From the NCBI GenBank assembly GCA_001662425.1, contig BDDC01001664.1, positions 1 through 15,306 on the forward strand: a DNA stretch of 15,306 nt. The letters are read 5' to 3'. The notes beneath the pieces are model-generated. The model saw only the letters and a list, made by a program, of their open reading frames with translations. It was not told the origin of the DNA and did no database searches. The stretch is from Chlamydomonas sphaeroides (lineage: Eukaryota; Chlorophyta; Chlorophyceae; Chlamydomonadales; Chlamydomonadaceae). Below are positions 1-10,000 of the stretch, in pieces. Within the stretch, counting starts at the first letter, position 1; each line of letters starts with the position of its first letter. A program made the position numbers and the translations under genes.

Positions 1-41
1 GCGCAAGGAGAGCGCACCTCGTAGGAGACCACAGGAATGCC

Positions 42-64
42 GAGCTCCGGTGGAAACGGAGCTC
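42..64. repeat. Perfect 8-bp inverted repeat, 7-nt loop
   Basis: GAGCTCCG at 42-49 pairs with CGGAGCTC at 57-64 around the loop GTGGAAA. No T-run follows, and a bacterial terminator is not expected in a nuclear algal genome. It may be part of a mobile-element end or chance in G+C-rich DNA. Confidence 0.45.
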
Positions 65-686
65 CCGAGTGCATCCGCGAACGATGGCGCCCGGCCTTTG
101 AAACCGGGGCACACGGTAGTAGGAGTAGTGTGTGTTTCTAGCTTACCGCGGCTGGCCGACCCACGCCACCCAAATGGGCTTGCGGCAGATGTGCCGTACG
201 ATTGGGCATAAACCTGACGGGTTCTCCCAGGGGTGTCCCGGTCGGTCCTAGCCGGCCGTATGGGCTCCGCCCACATTGGGGGTCGTGTTGCATCGGGTGG
301 TTTGAAGATTGACATTTAGCGCAGAGGTGCGCTCCGTGATCTGGCAGTAGCGTAGGCATAAGACGCAGGGCACGAGGCGCGAGGGGCACAAGCCGCAGGA
401 GAAGCAGGCCACAGCAGGGTATGCAGCGAGGCACGGCATTATTTGGAGGGTGGCCCCGCATGGGCCGTGCGCAATCGCACAGATAGAGCGGATTCAGGAA
501 GGCGCATGCCGATGCACGCAGGCGCTCCACCAGCAGGACAACAGAGATCGAGCGCGCCGTCCAGCCTGTGTTTGGGCTTGGCTTGAGGAGAGATCTATTG
601 CGGTAGCGTCCATCTTATTGGTAAGTGATCAAGCTAGCGGTAGCTTAGCAGTCAAGCGAGCGAGAGCTGATGAGAGGCTGAGAGGT

Positions 687-715
687 CCCGTGACATTGTG
701 ACACGGAGTCACGGG
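687..715. repeat. Perfect 8-bp inverted repeat, 13-nt loop
   Basis: CCCGTGAC at 687-694 pairs with GTCACGGG at 708-715. The loop contains a further GTGAC/GTCAC-like element (TGTGACA). On the minus strand it lies just past the candidate gene A poly(A) signal, so it would be outside or at the end of the transcript. Confidence 0.45.
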
Positions 716-751
716 CCGACCAGGAGCGAGGTCCAGACAGACAGACATTCG

Positions 752-756
752 TTACA
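752..756 (-). terminator. Candidate TGTAA polyadenylation signal, gene A
   Basis: The minus strand reads TGTAA here, the polyadenylation signal of chlorophyte nuclear genes. It is the first TGTAA downstream of the gene A stop codon, giving a 3' UTR of about 725 bases, ordinary for volvocine genes. Cleavage would fall roughly 10-30 bases further on. Found by motif only. Confidence 0.5.
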
Positions 757-1478
757 CTGCCTCCAATAGGAGGAGTAGGGCTGGGCCCCCACACATCAGT
801 GCGCACGGCATCCCTGCTCCTAGGACCTAGGCCCCGCCTCGGCTTGCGCGGGCCTGCAATGGATGGGCACTGGCGTCGTGCCGGCGCGGCCTGTAAACGC
901 ACAGACAACAGCTGTTGCGCGCTGGACGTGCGCATGACGACCGGTGCCCCTACCTGCTCCCAACGACGTTGGTTTCCCGACGCCCCACCCACGCACCACC
1001 ACCGCTCACAGCGCCGTGTAAGCTTGTGCACGCATGTGTGTCGCAGCAGAAGCCCCATGGTCGGTCCCGATGGACTGCATTCCATGCAAAGCCCCGCTAG
1101 CTAGCACGGCAGCAGCAGAGCAGCAAGCAACGCAGCCTTGTGTCTCACCACAGCCCCTCAGTTCTTCATTCGCTCCGTATGCATCTCAGCACGCCAGCAG
1201 GCGGGGCCCGCCCTCCCTCGCTGACGACACAGCACCTAGACCCGAGCAACACATTCGCGTTCGCCCGCCGCTGTTCCGGGCCGTGCGTCGTGCGCCACGA
1301 CTGCCGCGGTCGCTGCCGTCAGACGCTTAGGGCCACCATGCCCGCGCACCGCCTCTGAAGTCGGCGGCCGCCTCCAAACGCTGAGTGCCTCCGAATGGTT
1401 GAATGCTGTTCAATCCAAGTACCGCAGGGGCCTCTTAGTAACACCGCCATACATACGGTATCGCCTTGTACCGTAATG
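752..1478 (-). other. Probable 3' UTR of gene A
   Basis: This is the stretch between the gene A stop codon and the first downstream TGTAA. It holds only short, low-information open frames on both strands, with no protein-like sequence I recognise and no notable repeats. The assignment rests on position and on the poly(A) motif. Confidence 0.45.
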
Positions 1479-4400
1479 CTAGTGCTCCGGCTTTATGTGG
1501 CTGAAGCTCCACAGTAGCAACAGGTCGTACACGATCTTGCCGCCGCCGCAGCCATAGAAGGCCCAGTCGAAGAGGCCCTGGTGAGGCGGAGCGGTGGGAC
1601 GAGTGAAGGGCGGCAAGGGCACCGTAAGCAGGCAGCTGTCTGACGGGCTTCTCCCGTCTGCCCCCTCCCTGTGCTTTTTGGGACGGAGCAGCCCGACGCA
1701 ATCCCTTACTTTGACCACTGCCTGGACAACATCACCGACACCGGCCTTCCCCATAGCCCGCTGCTGGCTCCATTGTGGAGATAGCCCCACGGCACAGCCC
1801 CCAGCCAGCCGCCCCCTTGCCTCCGACCCTCTTCTCCCTTCCCTCCCTGACGGCCACGACCCACGCACCTGCTGCGCCAGCCAGCCCGTGATGAGCGGCC
1901 CGAACGCCGCGCCCACACTCTTTGCGATGTTGACCACCCCCATGGCCGCCGTGAGCTCCTGCGGCCGCACCACGCCGGCGATATAGGCTGAGCGCGGGGC
2001 CACGTCCATCTGTGGCGGTGAGGTCGGAGGGAGGGAAGAAGGACAGAGGGAGGCGAGAATGAGGGGCGAGAGAGCGCGGCCTACCGGGATAGGGTGCAGC
2101 CTGCACGCGACGCTGCCTCCTTTCGGGATGGGAGCCACTCACGCGCAATATGGAGAGGTACACGCCACAGCACGTGTAAGACACAAAAGCTGTCCGCGGA
2201 TGTCACGGAGTGCCCCCACCAAGCATATCGCTTACAGCACGCCACAGCACGCCACAACACGCCGCAGCACCGCTACCTTTGCAGCAGCCGGAGCGGCTGG
2301 GCACGCGGCAGCAGGCTGTCAAAAGAATGCAGCAGCTGGGAGTCGAGTATATGTGCATGGCAGGCTCTGGGGCTTACCTGGGATATGGAGTAGCGCGCAA
2401 AGACCATGGCGGTGGCGGACGTGAGGTTGGGCATGAGCGGCACCAGCAGCATGAGCACGTTGGAGGGCAGGTGCGTGAACACCTGCACCGTGTGGGGCCC
2501 GGGGCGGGGCGGGGCGGGCGGGGGGGAGGCGGAGGCGGCAGCAGACGGTAAGGGGGCAGACAGTTGGGCGTGCGTGCGGGGGCCAAGCAGCAGCAGGAGG
2601 TTGGCAAGAGTAGACAACCGTCCGCTGCGGTGCGCACCATGTGGCGCTGACTTCCAACCAAAACATGGAGTTGCAAAGATGCTAGCTAAAAAAACATCGT
2701 TGGACTCATACATATGATGTACACAGTATGCAAGGAGATTGGCAACCCTGCCGTACTGGCGCACCATGGTGTTGACCAGCCCGAACCTGGCCGCCACGTA
2801 GCCTGAGGCCAGGCTGGACACGGCCGCCAGCATGTTGGCTCCAAACAGCAGTCCGCCCAGGTAGGCGGTGCTCACGCCGTAGCGTACCTGGCGGGGGGTC
2901 GGGCGAGCACTTCGGTACGTACACGTTTTAGACAGTTTTTGCATAGGTCTTTGCTTGCACATACTACAGGCTATTTTGCAGTCCGGGCCACCGCCCTGCC
3001 TGGAAGGCGGCACGTGCTCACGCCGCAGCGGCGGACCTGGCAGCAGCGGAAGGGCCGCGCCGATGGCGCTCGGGGGCTGGGCGGCATCACAGGCGGCCTG
3101 GCTGCTCTCGCCTCCCACTGCCATCCCGCCGCAGCCCTCACCCAACCCCCGCCTCACACCAGGCCGTTTGGCCGCAAGCGCATGCCTCAGCAATAGATAG
3201 CCGGCTCGCGGCCCGCTTGCCAGGCAGGCAGGCAGGCCAGCACGCTCCAGGCTCACAGCCCCCTAGCACTGAACAACCCGCTACTAACCGCAACACTTGC
3301 TTGGTTACGAAATCGGCCACAAGCGACGACGCCGGCCCCCCGTGCTCACGTTGAAGTAGTAGGCCAGCAGCGTGCCCGGCACCAGGCCCCCCGCCAGCGA
3401 GTCCAGCGAGCACAGCAGCGCCAGGTGGCTCACGATGGCGTGAGAGCGCGGGCTGAGGCCCAGGTAGCCCAGGGAGGGGGAGGAGGCGGTGGGGGCCGCG
3501 GAGGAGGCAGGGGCTGGGCAGGTGGAGGCCGGCGGTGCGGGAGCGGCGGCGGAGGAGGGAGGCGTCGCGGCTGGGGCAGGGCCACCGCCAGCCGCCTCCG
3601 GCTTAAGGCTGTTATCGGCTGCATCCTCGGCGACCGAGTTGGAGTGCTGGTCGGGGCCCGGTTGGAGCAGCGGAGCGCTAAGGCCGGCCTCCGCGTCCGC
3701 TGCCGCGGCGACGGAGCTGGCGGAGCTGGGCGGCGGCTTGCGGCGGGCCTCGGGCCGCTCAACCTGCAAGGTAGGGTAGAATTACCAATTTCCTGAGCAA
3801 AATGAGTGAGATAATTGAATGTCATGATCAGTCTGGGCATATGCGCGCCAATGTACATGCCCCTCCCCCCGACCTCATGATCCCTGCCCTCGCAGGCGCC
3901 ACCCACGCGGCCCGACAGCAGCACACATGGCTACAGGTAGGGTTGTCAGGGTCATGCTTGCAGGGCTAGTACGAGCTAAAATTACTGGATACTCTACTTC
4001 ACAGTACATGACGTGATTTACTGCACAGTACATGTCGACGTGATTTACTGCACAGTACATGTCCACGTGATCTACTACATAGTACATGTCCACGGGACTT
4101 CTGCACGGCACGACCCACCCGCTCTGACAGCAGCAGGAAGATGCCCAGCAGCAGCAGCCCCGCGATAGCGTACTGCGGGGCGGGGGCCCGAGGGCAGGGG
4201 GGAGGGAGCGCACGTCACGTGACGTCAGGCAAGCACCCCGCTTTGGGTAGCAATGCTATGCACCAGTACCCAAAAGCACAACTCTAGCTGTTGGCCACCG
4301 ACCGACCCCACGTACGTACCTGCAAGAACACCGCGCGGTACCCCTCCAGCTCGCTGATGCCGTACGCGCGGCTCGCCCATGCCAGCGCATGGCCGGCGCC

Positions 4401-5877
4401 CAGCGAGCCCAGTGCTGTGGCGCTGTAGCCCACCAGGTTGTACCTGCCAGGCGAGAGGCGGGCAGGCAGGCACCATGATAGGTATGTACCATATGATCAT
4501 GGCGATGGATCAACCAAGCAGCAGGGAGCGGGCCGGTGTGCCCACGAAGGCGCTGCAATCACCTGCATACGTACCATACCATACCAGAGCCCTTTCCCCT
4601 CAGGCAGGGCTCAGCAGGCTCACCACGCAAACACGTGGGTGCGCGCCGCGGGTCCGACCAGCTCCGACAGGATGCTCTGCTCCAGGGCCAGGAAGGGACC
4701 CACCTGGGGGAAAAAGGGCGGGGAAAGGAAGGGAGGGCGTGTTTTCCAGTGTTAGGTAGAACAGAACCCCACACGCGGCACAGCACGCCCCAGGGTAGAG
4801 TGGCGCGTCGGCCGTGCGGAGAGGGAGTGCGGTTCGATGCGCCAGTGCGGAAGCGAAGCCCAGCGCCACCTGGAAGGAGCCCATGTGTGTGTTTCGACAC
4901 GCTCGTGGGGTGAGGAGGAGGAAGCGCGCGGGGTGGAGCAGGAGGTGAGGGTGGGGTGGAAAGGGGGCCGAGGGCACACTACTACCCAGACGCCGACCAC
5001 CGCTTGACCCTACCCCTGAGATAGACCCCTGAGACCCGATCCCACGCCTGTACCCGAGCTCTCGGGGCCGCTGCCCCCGCACGCCGCCAGGCGTAGCACT
5101 GCACGCAGCAGAGTGTGTGGCCGCCACTAGCAGCTCGCTCCACGAACCCAACAGCGCAGACCGACCGCTTCCCCCTTCCGCTGCCTGCCCCCTCCCTCCA
5201 GCTCCCCTCGGCTCCCACTGGGTTGCTGGATTGCTGGGAGGACCGTCAGGATTACGTACAGGTTTTCCAAATCCCATGCCTCCGGCCCCTCACCCCATGC
5301 CAGGCGGCGCTACCGGATGCTTGCGTACCGCGAGGGCAGGTACGGTAGCCCCACCCGCCCTGCCGGAGACCTTATCCCCGCCCTCAGGTCTCCACCCACG
5401 TACCTCATTGCCGGAGGGCGAGATGACGCCCAGGGTGGCCGCCGCCAGCAGCAGCAGGAAGGAGGGCCGCCGCACTAGTCCGAACACAGCGCCCGAGCCG
5501 ACCATGAGCAGGCAGGAGCCGGCCAGCCACAGGCGCCGCCGAGAGTCGGCATGGCGCGTGACGAAGAGGGAGACTGTGGGGCGTGTGGAGGAAAGGGGGA
5601 GGAGGGGCGAGGGGGCTCCGGAACTAACACGTGCCATGCGCCACCCCGTGAAGCGGCCATGCGCTTCGAAACTTATCTAACCTGCCGAGTCGCCGATTAG
5701 CGTAAGAAAAAGCAGCAGCCCAATTTCGCGGTCGCTCAGGCCGACGGCATTGAGGAAAAGCGCCAGCACAACGCCGATGGTCCCGTAGGCCACGAGACGC
5801 AGCGTTCGCGTAGTGAACAATAGCGCAATATCGAGCCTTGCTGGAGGCTCGCCGCCCGGGGCCGAGGCCGAGGCCAT
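1479..5877 (-). CDS. MFS transporter, 10 exons, 501 aa (gene A)
   Basis: Exons in order: 5682-5877, 5404-5573, 4624-4703, 4320-4443, 4119-4172, 3350-3763, 2765-2887, 2378-2482, 1869-2009, 1479-1577. All nine introns are GT-AG and phases agree. The product is an integral membrane secondary transporter; the substrate cannot be told from sequence. Helices 1-2 lie near residues 26-62. They are followed by an MFS motif-A-like loop (G62-D63 to H73-A74-D75, then R77-R79). Further conserved-looking stretches are ISPSGNEVGPFLALEQ (about 116-131), FAWYNLVG (about 147), GLVNTMVFTHLPSNV across exons 7/8, and the C-terminal GLFDWAFYGCGGGKIVYDLL. These resemble a bacterial and eukaryotic MFS_1 family from memory. 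Residues about 209-305 form an Ala/Pro/Ser-rich disordered central loop, much longer than usual between the two six-helix halves. The ATG at 5877 sits in a good context (GCAGCCATGG). No signal peptide is seen. MFS identity is secure; the exact substrate is unknown. Confidence 0.87.
3440..3763 (-). other. Low-complexity central cytoplasmic loop of the MFS transporter
   Basis: The first three quarters of exon 6 of gene A encode about 100 residues rich in Ala, Pro, Ser and Gly with several acidic residues and no hydrophobic helix. The following part (SLGYLGLSPRSHAIVSHLA onward) returns to transporter-like sequence. MFS proteins usually have a shorter central loop joining helices 6 and 7. Such expansions are common in volvocine algal proteins, so this may be drift or a regulatory tail; the sequence cannot decide. 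Confidence 0.7.
4001..4104. repeat. Four tandem copies of a 24-27-bp unit in a gene A intron
   Basis: Copies lie at 4001-4024, 4025-4051, 4052-4078 and 4079-4104. Each begins with A(C/T)AGTACATG and ends with a CTGC- or CTAC-like tail. The first copy lacks three bases and the fourth is the most diverged. The array is inside the intron between gene A exons 5 and 6 (3764-4118), next to the donor, and is clearly less G+C rich than its surroundings. There are no unique spacers, so it is a minisatellite. Confidence 0.8.
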
Positions 5878-6471
5878 GGCTGCGGTTGGCACGAGGACGT
5901 GCTCTGATGCCGCGGCTGAGCAAGTAGTTTAATCCAAGTCGGGGTTCCTGTGGGGTCTAAGCAAGTCAGGCTGCGGTGCGGTGGCCCGATGGGGAAAAGC
6001 GTGTGCCGGCAGCGTGGCGAGCGTCGGACCGGCCGAAGCCCAGGGCGGCAGAGGGCCCCGGCTCGCATGTTGGGAGTGGCATTTGCAGGGCTTGCTGCGG
6101 CCCAGGTTTTCGCTCGGGTACGGGCAAAGGGTTTTGGCAAGGCGGTTAAGGGCGGTTGTCGGCTTGTCGCTGCTTGGCGACGGCACATGCACCCTGCCCT
6201 CGCCTCCACCTGCCCTCCTGGCCTGCCCACGCCGCGAGTGTCCCGCAAGGACTCCCAGCGCCCTCACGGGAAAGCCGCTCGCCTCGGGCCCTGGGCCGTC
6301 CTCGGCACTCCTCGCCGCCGCCGAGCCAACGCTCGCTACGAGCCTGGCATTAGCGGACGTGCATGAGTCGTTGGGAGGCGCTGTTGAAAAACCTGGGAGG
6401 CCTCGTGGGCGGGCGGAAGCGGCACGTGCTGCGCCCTGCTGCGGCCCATGAGCGTCCGAGCGTGGGTAGCT
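5878..6471 (-). promoter_or_regulatory. Gene A leader and promoter region
   Basis: This is the interval between the gene A start codon and the candidate poly(A) site of gene B. It must hold the gene A 5' UTR and promoter, because both genes read leftward. I see no convincing TATA box or other named element. A plus-strand open frame begins at 6363 but shows no protein-like signal. The assignment is by position only. Confidence 0.4.
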
Positions 6472-6476
6472 TTACA
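6472..6476 (-). terminator. Candidate TGTAA polyadenylation signal, gene B
   Basis: The minus strand reads TGTAA. It is the first such motif after the gene B stop codon at 7054, about 580 bases downstream, matching the spacing seen for the other two genes in the window. Confidence 0.5.
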
Positions 6477-7053
6477 GTGAGAAGGTTCCACAACCCGATC
6501 GGGTCCCGCCTGTTTGCAAGCGCTGACCGGGGGTACCAAACGGGCACGGGGGGTCTCCCGCGTCCCGCCGCCGGCTGCTTCTCACATGGAAGCCGTCCCG
6601 GCGGCACCTGTTTCTCGCGCTGCCGGGCTGCAAGCAATGCGCGAGGCGCGGTGGCGGTGGCACTCGAGTGGCTGCAGGTCCCCACCCAGCAAGCAAGGCC
6701 GCAGCTCATGCCACCCGACAACCGCTCATGCGGACCAACGAACTTCAATCGAGCACGGAGTCAACGTCGCACAACCTCAACACCCCCTGGGGTCCACCCC
6801 AGCCAGGGACTGCCGCAGGGCCTCGCTGCCACTATGCCCACGCTGCCGCCCATCAGGGGCCCTCCCTGCATGTGCTCCACGCACCAACCCTTCACCTACA
6901 CGTCACTCCACACATCAGCAATACCCACCTACTGAATGTGCCTCACGCCAACTGTCCTTAGCTGTCACGGCACCGCAGCGAACACATCACACCCTCCGCT
7001 CCACCTCTGCGACCCCACTGCACCGTGCGCGCCACCAACCAGCCAGCTGCCAG
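6472..7053 (-). other. Probable 3' UTR of gene B
   Basis: This is the stretch between the gene B stop codon and the first downstream TGTAA. Long plus-strand open frames cross it (6363-6935 and 6514-7536), but their translations are Pro/Ser/Thr/Arg-rich, as expected from the antisense of G+C-rich DNA. No other feature is seen. Confidence 0.45.
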
Positions 7054-10000
7054 CTATGGGCCCGCGCCACCCTTGGCGCCGCCGCCGCCCTCGTCGTCGC
7101 CGTCCGAGGCGCGCAGCATGTGGAGCCGGAACACGCCCTCCCGCTCGCCGGCCAGCGGCGTGCGGTACATGACCACATCCTCCACGTGGCCCTGCGTGTG
7201 TGGGTTGGAGGAGCGGGGGTGGGGGCGCCAGGAGAGGCGGCGAGTGCCACGGCGTCAGCAGGGTTGCGGCCGGCAGCGGTACAGCGGGCATGGGGTGCCG
7301 CGGGCGCAGTGTCAATTCAGCTGAGGCCACCGGTTGGTATGGTGCCAGAAAGGATGGGCTGCAGCCGTATGCGGCCAAAGCAACACATAAACACGAACAC
7401 ACCCAACCCAACCCCAACTCCGCCCATCCCAGCCCCACCAGGAGGATGGGCTGCAGCCGTATGCGGCCAACCCACCACGCGCATACCGTACACCATCGCA
7501 CATCACGCCGCCCCAACCCAACCCCACCAAGTGTGACAGGTTGTACACGTCCATGCTGCTCCACACCAGCGGCGTCTCCACCACCACATCCTCCTCGCCC
7601 TCCGCCATCGCCGCCGCCCGGCAGGCAGCGCCCGAGGACATCGCAGCCACCGACGGCGGCGACGACGACTCGGAGCCCCCCGGCAGCGAGCCGGTGCCCG
7701 TGTGGCGGCGGCGCGCGGCCTGCGCCTCCCAGGCGCAAAAGGCCACACGGCTGGAGGCGTCCACCGCCCAACTGCCGCGCTTGATGCTGCGGAGGGTGGC
7801 GGACGAGGAAGAAGTTTGAGGGGCGAATGAGGGGTGTGTGTGTGTGTGTGTGTTGCAACTGCGCATAGCTACCACGCTCGCTGCATGCGGCGCAGAGGGA
7901 GTGCGCGACACGAGCAGCGAGAGGAGGATCGTTGCGTGCGGGGGCTGGCGGATGGAGCGCAGACGCGACATGCCGTACACGCACGACACGGTGCGCTATG
8001 TCGTACGCACCGTATATCGTACTCGGCGTGAAGGCGCTCCAGCTGCTGCAGGACGGCCTCCCTGCAGGTGCACGCGAGGCGAGGAGGGCCGACCCATGGC
8101 ATGTCAACACAAACACGCCATGGGCATTCACTACCCCAAAAGATCCGCAGGCCCTGCTCAGCTCCCTCCTCGACGTGCCCCGCCCGGCCCGAGGCACCCC
8201 TCCCAAGCCCGCTCCTTCCCCCTTGGCGCCGCACCTTCCATGCGCTCCATGCAGCTGCCTCCACAGCCCCAGCGCCTCCCACAGCGCCAGCCCCTCGCCC
8301 AGGCACCCGAACACGTCCCTCACGCCCGAGTAGCTGCTGTCCACCAGACCCAGCCAGGCAGCCAGCGAGCGGCCGGCCTGGGAGGAGAAGTCGGACACCG
8401 CGATGGAGGGGGAGGAGGAAGAGGGGCGAGAGGTGGCGGGCTGGGAGGGCTGGGAGGGGCCCGCGGGGGGGGCCGCGGCGGCGGAGGGGTCGGCGGGCGC
8501 GGGCGCGGGCGCGGCGGGAGCCGTCACGACTGCGGGGTCGGACGGAGAGAGGAGACAGGGCGCCGGCGGTCAGCGGTTGGCGGAGGAATCCGAAGGCCAC
8601 GAAGCTGACCCAAATCCCCCACGGGTAATCAAGAGCCACCCAAGGCCACAAGCTGACTCGCAACCATCCAAGTGCCTCATGGGCTAGCAAGAGCCACCTG
8701 CCCTTCGCCGCCCACCAGCGTATGCCGCCTGCGCCTCCGCCGCTGCGCCCTCGCCCTGCGGCGGCAGCCCGCCGCCCAGGCCGCCCAGGCCCTCTCCGGC
8801 AGCCTCCGCCGACCGCTGCTGCTGCCGGCCGCTGCCCGCCACCACCGCGGCCATGAGCCGCTGCACAAAGGGCAGCGCCGTGAGGTCGGGCGCGACCCGC
8901 GGGCCGCTGGCAGTGGGACCCTGACCCTGGCCCTGGCCCTGCTGCTGCTCGCCCTGCTGCCCCTGCCCCTGGCCCTGCTGCTCCCTCAGCAGCTGCTGCT
9001 CGCTCAGCAGCTGCGGCTCCAGCATGATGCGCCGCATCTCCTCAAACAGCTGGTAGCGCGCCCAGGCCTGAGCGCGCCACGGGGGCAGGAGTGTAGCGGA
9101 GCAAAGACATGTCGGCGGGCAGGGCAGGTCAAGGGGCAGAGCTGGCAGCCGCTGGGCTGTCGGCCGACGCGCTTCAACGCCACAGCGGCCGTCCCACACC
9201 TCCCGCCCGCCCCCTGCCCCGCCCCCTGCCCCGCCACCTGCCCCGCCCCCTGCCCCACCCGACCTCCCCCCGGCCCCCTCCCTCCCTCCGCCCCACCTGC
9301 GTCACGCGGCCGCCGCTGTCCAGCACCAGGCGGTGCAGCGTGAGGCTGCGGCTGGTGCTGCGGAGGGGGGGGAGGGGAGGGGAGGGGCGTAGGCGGCCGC
9401 AGGGAGCGGACGGGGGAGGGGAGGGGAAGGGTGGTCAGCCGGGGCCAGCGAAGGCCACCCTGGCGGGCGCAACAGGGACACGACGCTTGGCCTGGGGACC
9501 TGGCCTTGGGACCTGGCCTGGGGACCTGGCCTGGGGACCTGGCCTGGGTACATGGCCTGGGGACCTGGCCTGGGGACCTGGCCTGCACAAACCGTTCCCC
9601 GGCCCCCGTGGCCCCGTCCGTCCGCCGCTCACCGGTGCGTGGGCTGCGGCAGCCCCGGCAGCGGACCCACGTTGCGCGCCGACTCGTCCACCCACAGGAA
9701 CACCTCGCCGCCGGCGGGGGGCGAGGCGGACGACAGGAGCACCATGCGCCAGCTGTCGTACGCCTGCCGTACGCGGAAGGGAGCGTGCGTGCAGTACGGA
9801 GGTGAGCATGCGCGTGTTTGAAGGGTGCGGAGGGAAGGCGATAGGTGGCAGGTACAGCAAGCGGCATGGGCGAGTGGTACACAACACGAGTGGTACACCG
9901 CCCTCCCCCGCCCCTCCCCCGCCACCTGCCGCCCCCACCACCACCACCACCACGCCCACCGAGCTGTCGGTCCGCAGTGCCTCCAGGAAGGGCTCCGGCC

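Larger units (their letters stand above)
1..751. other. Region with no supportable gene
   Basis: This stretch is less G+C rich than the rest. It has a 130-codon minus-strand open frame at 138-530 that resembles nothing I know, and a consensus plus-strand splice donor (ATTG then GTAAGTGA) at 621. It also has two short perfect inverted repeats (42-64 and 687-715). It could be intergenic, the end of a neighbouring gene, or a decayed mobile element. I cannot choose among these. Confidence 0.4.
7141..8377 (-). other. Second NTF2-like/SnoaL-like domain of gene B
   Basis: This covers residues about 620-770, across exons 10-12. RSLAAWLGLVDSSYSGVRDVF fits the first helices, EGLALWEALGLWRQLHGA the third, and GSWAVDASSRVAFCAWEAQ a strand pair. 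ETPLVWSSMDVYNLSHLGHV followed by EDVVMYRTPLAGE fits the final strand pair (usual form G-x-(I/V)-x-(E/D)-x-x-x-Y-R). A disordered Gly/Ser/Ala insert of about 45 residues splits it before the last strands. The tail after residue 780 is an acidic Gly-rich stretch. Confidence 0.45.

Noticed and set aside
138..530. 130-codon minus-strand open frame with C/H residues
   Set aside because: The Cys and His residues do not form a known finger spacing, and no adjoining exons could be joined. A GTAAGC at its end could be a donor, but this alone is weak.
610..630. Consensus plus-strand splice donor GTAAGT
   Set aside because: No convincing exon precedes it and no matched acceptor with coding sequence follows; such a hexamer is expected by chance.
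2273..3256. 327-codon minus-strand open frame
   Set aside because: It contains real gene A exons 7 and 8 but reads straight through the introns between them; the transporter sequence is continuous only after splicing.
4001..4104. CRISPR-like array
   Set aside because: Units abut without unique spacers and lie inside an intron of a eukaryotic gene; it is a minisatellite. The same holds for 9491-9581.
5878..5892. Upstream in-frame GTG start for gene A adding five residues
   Set aside because: Nuclear genes start at ATG, and the ATG at 5877 has a strong context, so the shorter form was chosen.
6363..6935. 190-codon plus-strand open frame (MSRWEALLKNLGGLVGG start)
   Set aside because: It overlaps the putative 3' UTR of gene B, turns into Pro/Thr/Ser-rich sequence with no recognisable domain, and no partner exons were found. 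A divergent gene is possible but unsupported.
6514..7536. 340-codon plus-strand open frame
   Set aside because: It is the antisense of gene B's last exon, part of its last intron and its 3' UTR; the translation is low-complexity and carries the intronic 28-bp repeats.
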